Assembly (NCBI GenBank): GCA_023409695.1
Contig: JAEYQZ010000147.1
Coordinates: 1-15,501, forward strand
Reading direction: 5' to 3'
From: Methanobacteriota archaeon
Lineage (GTDB): Archaea > Methanobacteriota > Methanobacteria > Methanobacteriales > Methanobacteriaceae
Length of the DNA stretch: 15,501 bases
Below, one piece after another: positions 7,057 to 14,349 of this stretch; position 1 is the first letter of the stretch, and each line of letters opens with the position of its first letter. A program made the translations under genes and the position numbers. The notes under the pieces were generated by a model. The model did not search any database. It was not told the DNA's origin and saw nothing but the letters and a program-made list of their open reading frames with translations.

Positions 7057-7410
7057 ATGAGCATAGAAATAGGTAACAGAGTATTTGACGGCCCCCATCT
7101 TCTTAAAGATTGGGATCCATTGAACTTTCCTGCAATTTATGCTGTTTTAATGAAACCAGACCCTAAAAATGAACATGAAAGTTACCAGCTTTTGTATATC
7201 TGTGAATCCAGTGAGTTTTCTGAACTTGAATCTGGTCTTGATCATCCAAAGTATGAATCATGGTTTAAAGAAGCTGGTTTTAAAAGTAATGTTTATATCG
7301 GTGCGCATGTAATGCCTAATTCTACTTTTGAAGATAGGAAATTATTGAAGAACGTGCTTATAGATATATATGGGCCGATTTGTAATTCTCAAAGTAATGC
7401 TGAAGAATAA
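7057..7410 (+). CDS. Small protein with degenerate GIY-YIG-like fold
   Basis: This is a hypothetical protein of 117 residues. The order of landmarks matches a GIY-YIG domain: PAIYAVL (25-31) for the GIY strand, LLYICES (45-51) for the YIG strand, a DH (62-63) where the family often has His, then VLIDIYGPICN (100-110) matching the closing LI..y.P..N helix. In active nucleases an Arg follows YIG by about nine residues and a Glu sits in the last helix; here those places appear to be Leu/Glu and Lys, so catalysis is unlikely and a binding role is inferred. No membrane segment or signal peptide is seen. It lies 24 bases after the methyltransferase on the same strand and is probably co-transcribed. 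The upstream GGGGA is a weak ribosome binding site. The gene is fairly certain, the fold moderately so. Confidence 0.6.
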   Translation: MSIEIGNRVFDGPHLLKDWDPLNFPAIYAVLMKPDPKNEHESYQLLYICESSEFSELESGLDHPKYESWFKEAGFKSNVYIGAHVMPNSTFEDRKLLKNVLIDIYGPICNSQSNAEE

Positions 7411-7573
7411 ATAATTTTGACTTATTTTTAACTTATTCTAATTTTGATATAACGCGCTAAGTACAAAAATGGAAAGAGTTAATTAGGGAATTGGAATATA
7501 AACTTTTAATTACAAATATCAAACTACTTTTCCTATAAGAATATTATTAAAAGATTTTTAATGGAGGTATTAA

Positions 7574-8233
7574 GTGGGCTATTTAATCTGCAATAAATGC
7601 AAGAGCTATTATAAATTACAATATGGTGAGTCTGCAAAAGATTTTGCCCATAAATGTAATTGTAGTGGTAAATTAAGATATGTTGAAAATTTAGATATCA
7701 TAGATCCCCAATGGAAACAAGTTTCACTTAGAAAAAAACCTGCAAAAAAAGAAATTCTCAAAAACAAGATATTTTCATTTCCAGTGAATATAAAAAACCG
7801 ATTACATGAATTTTATTATAAAAACATTGGAAGACATATCTACAATGCTCGAAATCAACACAGAATGCATAGAAGTCCTCCGGGCATGCAGGCAGGTTTT
7901 ATAAATTCCATATTAAATGAGCTTAATTTCCATAATATCTGGTGGATTTTAGTAGTACCATCAACAATAGCAATAACTATAATATTAACCTTTACAAGCG
8001 GTATCTTTACACTCCTACCACTTCTAATATTGGTGATTATTGGTTACTTATCTGAAAACATGATAATTGGAACTAAAAATGCAGTAATCGCCGGTGCTGT
8101 ATCCTTCTTTTTAGGAAGTCTTTTTACAGGCTCGTTCCTCTATATAATACCATATTTGATATTAGGAATTATTAATGGAGTGGTATGTGGACTTATAGGC
8201 GGATACATTAAAACAAGAAGATTGACTTATTAA
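7574..8233 (+). CDS. Zinc-ribbon membrane protein, function unknown
   Basis: The protein has 219 residues and starts with GTG, which is supported by a GGAGGT site at 7563-7568. The N-terminus is a short zinc ribbon, C6-x2-C9 and C28-x-C30, in a YYKLQYGES...DF context; similar heads recur on unrelated membrane proteins in Methanobacteriales. A basic linker (about 46-115) with many Lys/Arg follows. The C-terminal 100 residues form about four membrane helices (about 121-140, 141-159, 166-184, 188-212) rich in Gly and Ile, ending in a short basic tail. The positive linker should lie in the cytoplasm. A likely TATA box (GAATATAAACTTTT, 7492-7505) lies upstream, so it is probably its own transcription unit. 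No enzymatic motif is visible; a sensor or membrane-organising role would be a guess. Confidence 0.72.
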   Translation: MGYLICNKCKSYYKLQYGESAKDFAHKCNCSGKLRYVENLDIIDPQWKQVSLRKKPAKKEILKNKIFSFPVNIKNRLHEFYYKNIGRHIYNARNQHRMHRSPPGMQAGFINSILNELNFHNIWWILVVPSTIAITIILTFTSGIFTLLPLLILVIIGYLSENMIIGTKNAVIAGAVSFFLGSLFTGSFLYIIPYLILGIINGVVCGLIGGYIKTRRLTY

Positions 8234-8283
8234 TCAATAATTAAATCTAATCTCTTTTTAACACAATAAGTGGAGCTATTTTA

Positions 8284-8602
8284 TTATTTAATATTCTTTC
8301 TTGATATTTCAAAATAGTTAATGCACTTATAATTTCCTATAATGGCTCCGGAAATAACATCTAGAGGATAATGTACGCCTACATAAATCAGAGAAAATTC
8401 CATTAAAGATGCGTATAATAATAGGATATATAAACCAGTACACTCTCTGTTTCGAGTGATATTTTAGCCCTATTATTGTAGCAGCAGCAAATGAAGTTGC
8501 TGTCTGTCCTGAAGGGAATGTGGAAACGAAAACTAGAAAGGGTATTAATAAATTCACATTAGAAAATTTTTCTCTGAAATCAGTATCAGAATATTCATTC
8601 AT
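8284..8602 (-). pseudogene. Decayed PAP2-family membrane phosphatase, frameshifted and 5'-truncated
   Basis: Two reading frames together spell a PAP2 (type 2 phosphatidic acid phosphatase) C-terminus. The upstream frame, open from 8602, gives STFPSGQTATSFAAATIIGL, matching the PSGHT motif but with the His changed to Gln. Around 8425-8450 the frame must change by one base. The second frame then gives YASLMEFSLIYVGVHYPLDV followed by ISGAIIG, matching the third PAP2 motif with the catalytic His in GVHYPLDV, and ends at a TAA at 8284-8286. The normal N-terminal half, including the K-x6-RP motif and the first helices, is missing: 8603-8732 has no matching frame. Three defects (truncation, frameshift, lost motif residue) make a pseudogene much more likely than a sequencing error. 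Active relatives dephosphorylate lipid or isoprenoid phosphates at the membrane surface. Confidence 0.75.
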
Positions 8603-8644
8603 TAATTCATCACATTTTTATTTGACATTTTTAATCCCCTTTTT

Positions 8645-8675
8645 TACTATTACAAAATAAAAAAATAGTACTATT
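8645..8675 (-). terminator. Palindrome and oligo-T downstream of the TctA-family gene
   Basis: AATAGTACTATT (8664-8675) is a perfect 12-base palindrome, and TACTATT (8645-8651) is an extra copy of its half. On the minus strand the palindrome runs straight into T7 and then ATTTTG. It lies 58 bases after the stop of the minus-strand membrane-protein gene, a plausible terminator for it; the function is inferred. Confidence 0.4.
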
Positions 8676-8732
8676 CTAAAGTATATAATATTTATTATAT
8701 TTTCTAAACTCATTAAAAATTATATCAATGAT

Positions 8733-9983
8733 TTAAAACCCAATATTAAAGTAAATCACAATCGCAGGCACAATCAAAACTCCCATCAAATTCGATTTAT
8801 TCACCCCAAGATAATGTGGAAGCAATCCCAGTGCAATCGCAGTTATATACACAAGCAGCATGAAAAAGAGATTTGCATGGTACCACAAAGAAAATCCAAT
8901 TACAAGCAAAGTCATAAAAGCAATCACAACCCATGAAAGCTTTCTATAATTTATCCTTTCTATAGACTCACTTACCATATCCCCTAATTTTAGACACAAA
9001 AATAATGAAATTGAGACTGCTGTTAACGCTGTAAATACGAAAAATATCAGATGATTAAAATCAAAGTTCTCAAGGATGTTTTTCACATAAACCGCGATTC
9101 CACTTCTTGGATTTCCAATTAAAAATATCATTACAAGTGAAAATAACGTATCCGCCGTGTTAACACCACTTACTGCTGTGATGAAACTTTCATTGTTACT
9201 TTTAAAGTCTCCGCCCCCAATTAACTCCTGTGCAATTAAGCTTCCCTGTGCAGGTCCAAATCCCGGTAAAAACCCAAGAATAGTCCCTGCAATCCCTCCT
9301 GCAAAAATCCCCCTTAGTATATTACTGTTAATTTTAAAATGATGGAATCTATTTTGTGTTGGGACAAATGAATGCTGCTGCAAGCTATAAACTAGTGTGC
9401 TTACACCGAAAAGTCCAGTGAAAATACAAAGTAGCGAGACGTTAGAAGATATTGGTGAATTTAGCAGGATATAACCCATAATACCAGAAAATAAAAATAA
9501 TACAACAGACCATAAAAATGATTTTAAGTTGCTGTTCAATCTTATAAACATGAATATAATAATTATTACAAGTAAAATCCAGATATAAGGCTTAATTTGC
9601 CCATAAACTCCAGGTAAGATCATTATAAAAATCGGTAAAAGAAGTATCGTAATTAGAATTGCCCCAAAACCACCTACTGCTGCAAGCCTTACCGCTTCTT
9701 TACCTCTTCCTTCAAGTATAAGTTGATGCCCAGGCAATATTGATAAAACTGTACCCTCTTCTGGAACTCCCAGAAACATGGAAGGTATAAATTCTAAAAG
9801 GGCATGGGAAATTGCCATGGAAATTAAGAATACACATAAAACTTCAGGGGAATAAGTAGCTAAGAGGAATGAAGATGATGCGAAAAGAAATGCTCCAGCA
9901 GTGTTAACATGAATTCCTGGGATTAACCCAGTTACAGTACCACATAATACCCCTATTATACATGCAAGTATCAAATCAAACAT
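8733..9983 (-). CDS. TctA/DUF112-family membrane protein
   Basis: This is a polytopic membrane protein with roughly 11-12 hydrophobic segments. Two diagnostic Gly/Pro loops mark the TctA fold: GTVTGLIPGIHVNT near residues 15-28 and GTILGFLPGFGPAQGS near 233-248, one at the start of each half. Bacterial TctA is the large permease of tripartite tricarboxylate transporters and works with TctB and a periplasmic TctC. No such partner is seen here and archaeal DUF112 relatives generally stand alone, so the substrate is unknown and organic-anion transport is only inferred. The start chosen is ATG at 9983, which has a GGGTG site 6 bases upstream; an in-frame GTG at 9992 overlaps that site and is less likely. 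A TATA-like TTTTATATG on the minus strand (10077-10085) could be its promoter. Confidence 0.8.
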   Translation of the reverse strand: MFDLILACIIGVLCGTVTGLIPGIHVNTAGAFLFASSSFLLATYSPEVLCVFLISMAISHALLEFIPSMFLGVPEEGTVLSILPGHQLILEGRGKEAVRLAAVGGFGAILITILLLPIFIMILPGVYGQIKPYIWILLVIIIIFMFIRLNSNLKSFLWSVVLFLFSGIMGYILLNSPISSNVSLLCIFTGLFGVSTLVYSLQQHSFVPTQNRFHHFKINSNILRGIFAGGIAGTILGFLPGFGPAQGSLIAQELIGGGDFKSNNESFITAVSGVNTADTLFSLVMIFLIGNPRSGIAVYVKNILENFDFNHLIFFVFTALTAVSISLFLCLKLGDMVSESIERINYRKLSWVVIAFMTLLVIGFSLWYHANLFFMLLVYITAIALGLLPHYLGVNKSNLMGVLIVPAIVIYFNIGF

Positions 9984-9992
9984 TTTTAACAC

Positions 9993-10530
9993 CCAAATCT
10001 ATCATGATGATTCAAATAGAAACGTAATAATAATGCAGAAAGTTAGTAATCTCTGTATTACATTAATAATAATACATATAAAATTATTTGTTTTAGTTTC
10101 ATTAATTGAAAATTAGAAAAGATAACAGGAAAAAATTGCAGCCAGGTGAGAGTTAAAAGGCATTCACATCTTAAAAATCAGAAATACCTTTTAAAATATT
10201 TTCCAACAATCATCTTGGTTTAAATACTACAAGAAACTTTTTTAAACCTTAAACTGTATAATACAAAACGTTGAATTAATACTATACATTCAATTCAATC
10301 GACTGTAATTAAGCCATTCCATCAATTATAGGCAAATATAAATACTTAAATACTCTTTTATCTGCATTGAATACTCCAAATATCTTGTAGCTTAAATTAA
10401 TTAATTTTAATGAATTAATATTCCTTAAAAAATTCAGGAATATAAATTTTTATACAAATATTATAAAATTATCCAATTTTAGCATTAACAAGTTTACTGA
10501 AGGCATTTTGTAATAAATGGAGTAATCTAA
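9993..10530. other. Long divergent intergenic region between the TctA-family gene and the sugar porter
   Basis: No gene is supported over 538 AT-rich bases. It contains three inverted repeats: TTAAAAGG/CCTTTTAA (10153-10160 and 10187-10194), TTGAATT/AATTCAA (10271-10277 and 10292-10298), and ATATTCCT/AGGAATAT (10418-10443), the last beside the likely porter promoter. The stretch at about 10135-10165 is less AT-rich than its surroundings. No conserved RNA was recognised. Confidence 0.6.
10418..10443 (+). promoter_or_regulatory. Inverted repeat at the sugar-porter promoter
   Basis: ATATTCCT (10418-10425) and AGGAATAT (10436-10443) are perfect 8-base arms around a 10-base centre. TATA-like sequences (TTTTTATAC near 10447-10455, ATTATAAAA near 10460-10468) follow immediately. 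The spacing fits a repressor or activator site for the sugar porter/GH15 operon. The arms are seen; the regulator is unknown. Confidence 0.45.
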
Positions 10531-11916
10531 ATGAAAGAAAAACATGTCCAGTTTGTAGTTATAGCCGCAGCAATTACGGCTATTGGGGGAATGTTATTTG
10601 GATATGACACTGGAGTAATTTCAGGCGCAATATTATTTATCAGGCAAGCTTTTTCACTTTCAAGTACAGCTCAAGAGATTGTTGTAAGTTCTGTACTTAT
10701 TGGTGCAGTAATTGGTGCAAGTATAAGTGGATTCCTGGCGGATAAATACGGGCGCCGTATAATGGTTATCGTTGCTGCAGCTGTTTTCGGAATAGGTGCC
10801 ATATTTACTGCACTAACTCCAGATGTTTATACTTTAATTGCAGGTAGAATCGTGGTGGGCATCGCTATTGGAATAGCATCATTTATTGCACCACTCTATA
10901 TTGCCGAAGTTGCACCAGTTAGCATAAGAGGTGCACTTGTATCATTAAACCAGCTTGCCATAACTGTAGGGATAGTCATTTCATACCTTGTAGATTTTGC
11001 CTTTGCTCCTAGCGGAGGTTGGCGCTGGATGCTTGGGTTAGCTGTAGTTCCCAGCATAATATTGGGGATTGGAATGTACTTGATGCCACCCAGTCCTCGC
11101 TGGCTTTACAGTAAAGGGAGAATTGACAAAGCACGTTCTGTTCTTGAACGTATAAGAATGACTAAAAACGTAAGCGATGAAATGGGAGAAATTAGAGCGA
11201 GTTTAGTCTGTGAACAGGAATGTAAATGGTCAGAAATATTAGATCCTGTAGTCAGACCTGCTTTAATAGTGGGTATAGGGCTTGCCGCTTTTCAACAGTT
11301 AACTGGTATTAACACGGTTATTTATTATGCACCAACTATCCTCGAGTTTGCAGGCTTTCAATCAGCTGCTATCTCCATACTTGCAACTGCAGGGATTGGT
11401 ATGATAAATGTAATCATGACAATTGTAGCGATTTCGTTAATAGACAGAGTTGGAAGGAGACCACTACTTTTAATTGGTCTTATTGGCATGATAATCAGCC
11501 TCGCAATATTAGGAATAGCCTTTGTTTTACCCGGCTTATCATCATCTTTAGGTTTACTTGCTGTTATAAGTTTAATGCTGTATGTTGGTTCATTTGCCAT
11601 AGGTTTAGGGCCTGTTTTCTGGTTAATGATTTCAGAAATTTACCCTCTGCGAATAAGGGGTCGTGCAATGAGCACTGCCACAATAGTTAACTGGGGCACT
11701 AATTTACTGGTGGCAATAACATTTTTATCTCTTATTCAACTAATCGGGACTCCAGGCACATTCTGGCTTTACAGCATAATTGGAATTATTGCATGGGTTT
11801 TTGTCTATTTCCTTGTACCTGAAACTAAAGGAAAATCTCTTGAAGAAATTGAAATGCAGCTACGGGCAGGAAAACGCCTTCAAGATGTAGAAAATACAAA
11901 AATAAACCAAAAATAA
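10531..11916 (+). CDS. Sugar-porter-family MFS transporter
   Basis: This is a 12-helix major facilitator protein of the sugar porter family, which moves sugars such as hexoses, pentoses or inositol, often with protons, across the cytoplasmic membrane. All family signatures are present: GYDTGVISGA (24-33), DKYGRR (71-76), PLYIAEVAPVSIRG (121-134), PPSPRWL (186-192), QQLTGINTVIYYAPTI (255-270), the second-half DRVGRRP (305-311), and PETKGKSLEEIE near the C-terminus. At 461 residues it is full length and looks functional. The substrate cannot be read from sequence. A GGAG site lies just upstream of the ATG. The GH15 gene follows after 13 bases, so the two are very likely co-transcribed and the transported sugar is probably related to the product or substrate of that enzyme. 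Sugar porters are uncommon in autotrophic methanogens, which raises the possibility of acquisition by transfer. Confidence 0.9.
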   Translation: MKEKHVQFVVIAAAITAIGGMLFGYDTGVISGAILFIRQAFSLSSTAQEIVVSSVLIGAVIGASISGFLADKYGRRIMVIVAAAVFGIGAIFTALTPDVYTLIAGRIVVGIAIGIASFIAPLYIAEVAPVSIRGALVSLNQLAITVGIVISYLVDFAFAPSGGWRWMLGLAVVPSIILGIGMYLMPPSPRWLYSKGRIDKARSVLERIRMTKNVSDEMGEIRASLVCEQECKWSEILDPVVRPALIVGIGLAAFQQLTGINTVIYYAPTILEFAGFQSAAISILATAGIGMINVIMTIVAISLIDRVGRRPLLLIGLIGMIISLAILGIAFVLPGLSSSLGLLAVISLMLYVGSFAIGLGPVFWLMISEIYPLRIRGRAMSTATIVNWGTNLLVAITFLSLIQLIGTPGTFWLYSIIGIIAWVFVYFLVPETKGKSLEEIEMQLRAGKRLQDVENTKINQK

Positions 11917-11929
11917 AGGTTGAACCCTA

Positions 11930-13819
11930 ATGGAAAATAAATTTAAAGATATCGAAAACTACGGGATTATTGGAAACCTGGAAACATGTGCCATTGTTGG
12001 TAATGATGGATCTATAGACTGGATGTGCCTTCCATATCTTGAATCACCTTCCATCTTTGCAGCCATTTTAGATAACAAACGAGGAGGACATTTTGCTATT
12101 CAGCCGGTCTCAAAATTCAGTTCTTTTCAAAATTATATTAAAGAAACAAATATCCTTCAAACCACATTCAATACTCCATTTGGAATGGTTACAATAACTG
12201 ATTTTATGCCAGTTAAACTGTATAATGGAACCAAGCAGCATAGAACACTTTTTAGAAAAGTCAAGTGTACTGAAGGACATATTAGACTTGAATTAAGCTT
12301 CAAGCCCCGTTTTAACTATGCCCAAGACATTGGTGATTTCAAATTAATAAATAAAGGAGTATCATGCAGTTTTGAGGATAAAAATTTATTTTTAAATACA
12401 ACTATTCCACTCAAAATAGATGAAGGAAAGGTAACAAGTCAGTTCAACATGAGAAAAGATATGGAAATATGGTTCGTTCTCCAATATAATCAACAAGAAC
12501 ATTGTTCTCCTCCTGAGTATTCATTAGATTACGATGATTTTAATAAAAAATTAAATGACTTGCAGGACTACTGGCAGAACTGGACCTATAAATGCCATAA
12601 AATATGTGTTCTCGAAGATATATGGCATGATATCATTGCCCGCTCTGGTTTGATACTTAAATTACTGGCAAATCCAGAGAGCGGGGCGATTGCAGCTGCT
12701 GCCACAACTTCTCTACCAGAATGCGTAGGTGGAGTGAGAAATTGGGACTACCGCTATGCATGGATTAGAGATTCTGCATATACAATACAGGCGCTTTTCC
12801 ATCTTGAACATGTGCAGGAATCTCAGGATTACATGAGATGGATTAGCAGCATTATAAAACAGGACACTCATCCCTCAGATATCCATATAATGTACCCTCT
12901 TCATAAAGATGAGGCTATTGAAGAACAGATGCTGGAATATCTCTCAGGGTACAAGCAATCAAGCCCCGTTAGGGTAGGAAACGCTGCTGTTAATCAAAAA
13001 CAGCTAGATATTTATGGGGAACTAATAAATGCCATTTATGACACTACCCGCTATGGAAAGGATATCTCAGATAAAACTTGGGAATTTATAAAAAATTTTG
13101 TGGACTATATCTGCGAAGTCTGGAACACTAAAGATCGTGGGATATGGGAAGTAAGGGGCGAACCCCGCCATTACGTGCATTCAAAACTTATGTGCTGGGT
13201 AGCTGTTGATCGAGGAATTAAAATAGCAAAATTTAAGGATACAGAAGCTGCTTCCCACTGGATGAAAACAGAGGAAGAAATAAAAACAGCAATACTAGAA
13301 AAAGGCTTTAATAAAGAATTAAACAGTTTTGTTCAGTCCTTTGATTCAGATGCCATCGATGCCACAACATTACTCATTCCAAGAATGGGCCTTCTGCCCT
13401 ATGACGATCCACGAGTTCAGGGAACCATTGAAGCTGTGATGCAAAATTTAATGACTGAAAAAGGTCTTGTATACCGCTACAAAAATGAGGACGGACTCCC
13501 TGGAGATGAAGGTTGCTTTTTACTTTGTTCATTCTGGCTGGTAGATTCACTCTCTCTTTCTGGGAGGTTAGATGAAGCAATAAGCATATTTGTTAATGTA
13601 CTCCAGCTAATGAGTCCGTTAGGTCTCCTGGCTGAAGAAATAGATCCTGAAACAGGTAAATTGCTTGGAAATTTTCCTCAAGCGTTCAGCCATATAGGTT
13701 TAGTAAACAGCGCATTATATATTGGAATAGCTAGAGGGCGGAAACATAAAGGGCCTAAACCTCAAGAATTCAAACACAGTGTACCATATAAAAAGGAAAA
13801 GTTCAAAATAAAGAAATAG
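11930..13819 (+). CDS. Glycoside hydrolase family 15 protein (trehalase/glucoamylase-like)
   Basis: This is a predicted cytoplasmic alpha-glucosidic hydrolase: no signal peptide is seen. GH15 enzymes release glucose from trehalose, maltodextrin or dextran ends by inversion. The N-terminal beta-sandwich domain starts with YGIIGNLETCAIVGNDGSID (11-30) and runs to about 220. The (alpha/alpha)6 barrel follows, with NWDYRYAWIRDS (271-282), EEQMLEYLSGYKQSSPVRVG, and the active-site segment GIWEVRGEPRHYVHSK, in which Glu407 or Glu411 would supply the general acid. Near the end LLAEEIDPETG (Glu569/Glu570) and GNFPQAFSHIGLVNSA supply the general base region. Both catalytic blocks are intact. The short head and these motifs resemble archaeal/actinobacterial trehalases more than secreted glucoamylases, but substrate choice is inference. 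At 629 residues the length is normal. It is the second gene after the sugar porter. Confidence 0.88.
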   Translation: MENKFKDIENYGIIGNLETCAIVGNDGSIDWMCLPYLESPSIFAAILDNKRGGHFAIQPVSKFSSFQNYIKETNILQTTFNTPFGMVTITDFMPVKLYNGTKQHRTLFRKVKCTEGHIRLELSFKPRFNYAQDIGDFKLINKGVSCSFEDKNLFLNTTIPLKIDEGKVTSQFNMRKDMEIWFVLQYNQQEHCSPPEYSLDYDDFNKKLNDLQDYWQNWTYKCHKICVLEDIWHDIIARSGLILKLLANPESGAIAAAATTSLPECVGGVRNWDYRYAWIRDSAYTIQALFHLEHVQESQDYMRWISSIIKQDTHPSDIHIMYPLHKDEAIEEQMLEYLSGYKQSSPVRVGNAAVNQKQLDIYGELINAIYDTTRYGKDISDKTWEFIKNFVDYICEVWNTKDRGIWEVRGEPRHYVHSKLMCWVAVDRGIKIAKFKDTEAASHWMKTEEEIKTAILEKGFNKELNSFVQSFDSDAIDATTLLIPRMGLLPYDDPRVQGTIEAVMQNLMTEKGLVYRYKNEDGLPGDEGCFLLCSFWLVDSLSLSGRLDEAISIFVNVLQLMSPLGLLAEEIDPETGKLLGNFPQAFSHIGLVNSALYIGIARGRKHKGPKPQEFKHSVPYKKEKFKIKK

Positions 13820-13892
13820 AATCAATATTTTCTAATCAAAGGTCATAATTTATGAATATAAAACTAAAGTTAATTTAAAAAAACAATATTAG

Positions 13893-13907
13893 TACTTTCA
13901 AAAAGTA
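13893..13907 (-). terminator. Small hairpin with flanking T tracts after ef1b
   Basis: TACTTT (13893-13898) and AAAGTA (13902-13907) form a 6-bp stem with a CAA loop in the convergent gap. On the minus strand it is flanked by T tracts of six or more (complements of 13906-13912 and 13877-13883), which fits termination of the ef1b operon. The stem is weak, so the T tracts are the better evidence. Confidence 0.4.
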
Positions 13908-13926
13908 AAAAATAGAGAGATTAAAA

Positions 13927-14196
13927 TTACATTAATCTTCTAGTATCAGTAACTTCTATACTGTTAACTCCGCTTAATTTAGCGAGGTTTTCTTCAACCT
14001 TTTCAGTTCCCCCTTCCTGGTCTTCTACAATGACCATAACGTTGAGGGCTACAAGACCAAATGCAATTGGTTCTTCGTCTATTTTATGAAGTTCTGCACC
14101 TTCAGGAATTGATGTTTGAATATCTGATTTCATCTGTTCTAAATCAATTTCAGGACTTTCTGGCATTAATTTTATTGTTGCTACTACTTCTCCCAT
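13927..14196 (-). CDS. ef1b: Archaeal elongation factor 1-beta (aEF1B)
   Basis: This is the guanine-nucleotide exchange factor that recharges aEF1A with GTP during translation elongation. The 89 residues match the small archaeal form (EF1-beta GNE domain only): MGEVVATIKLMPESPEIDL at the start, EEPIAFGLVALNVMVIVED in the middle, and VEENLAKLSGVNSIEVTDTRRLM at the end, consistent with the ferredoxin-like fold of the family. A GGTGATTT site lies just upstream of the ATG. It is the last gene of the pth2-mfnE-zinc-ribbon series, but 153 bases of structured leader separate it from the previous stop, so it may have its own promoter or be processed separately. Confidence 0.93.
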   Translation of the reverse strand: MGEVVATIKLMPESPEIDLEQMKSDIQTSIPEGAELHKIDEEPIAFGLVALNVMVIVEDQEGGTEKVEENLAKLSGVNSIEVTDTRRLM

Positions 14197-14215
14197 TTAA
14201 ATCACCAATATAAAA

Positions 14216-14261
14216 TTTTGATTGGTTGTCAAAATAAGTTATCTTAATCAACCAATTAAAA
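14216..14261 (-). promoter_or_regulatory. Inverted repeat in the ef1b leader, with upstream TATA candidates
   Basis: ATTGGTTG (14221-14228) pairs with CAACCAAT (14249-14256), and after one mismatch four more bases (TTTT/AAAA) extend the arms to 13. The element covers most of the ef1b leader. On the minus strand ATATAATAT (around 14277-14285) is a TATA candidate that would start transcription close to the outer edge of the first arm, so the leader RNA could fold before the ribosome binding site GGTGAT. It may instead be a protein-binding site. The arms are seen; the role is inferred. Confidence 0.4.
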
Positions 14262-14287
14262 ATAGTTTAATTAACATATTATATTCT

Positions 14288-14338
14288 ATGCTCGAGAATT
14301 AATAAATTCTCGGCATGCAAAAACCGAAGGTTTTTGCA
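14288..14338. repeat. Two abutting perfect hairpins between the zinc-ribbon gene and ef1b
   Basis: Hairpin 1: CGAGAATT (14293-14300), loop AATA, AATTCTCG (14305-14312); after a single bulged T it gains four further pairs, ATGC with GCAT. Hairpin 2: TGCAAAAACC (14316-14325), loop GAA, GGTTTTTGCA (14329-14338), ten perfect pairs. They share or touch at base 14316, leaving no linker. They begin 12 bases after the zinc-ribbon stop codon when read on the minus strand. There is no clear T tract after them, so a simple intrinsic terminator is not certain; RNA processing or stability elements between operon genes, or a mobile palindromic repeat, are alternatives. Confidence 0.6.
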
Positions 14339-14349
14339 GGTCTAAACAC

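Noticed and set aside
8327..8602. A genuine 91-residue gene of its own
   Set aside because: Only its first part is meaningful (PSGQT motif); the tail after the frame change is nonsense while the alternative frame continues the PAP2 family, so it is listed as a pseudogene.
10418..10443. NrpR nitrogen-repressor operator
   Set aside because: The known NrpR site is GGAA-N6-TTCC; here the arms are in the opposite order (TTCC...GGAA) with a different spacing.
13374..13580. Minus-strand 68-residue open frame inside the GH15 gene
   Set aside because: Antisense shadow within a conserved catalytic domain; no ribosome binding site or homology noted.
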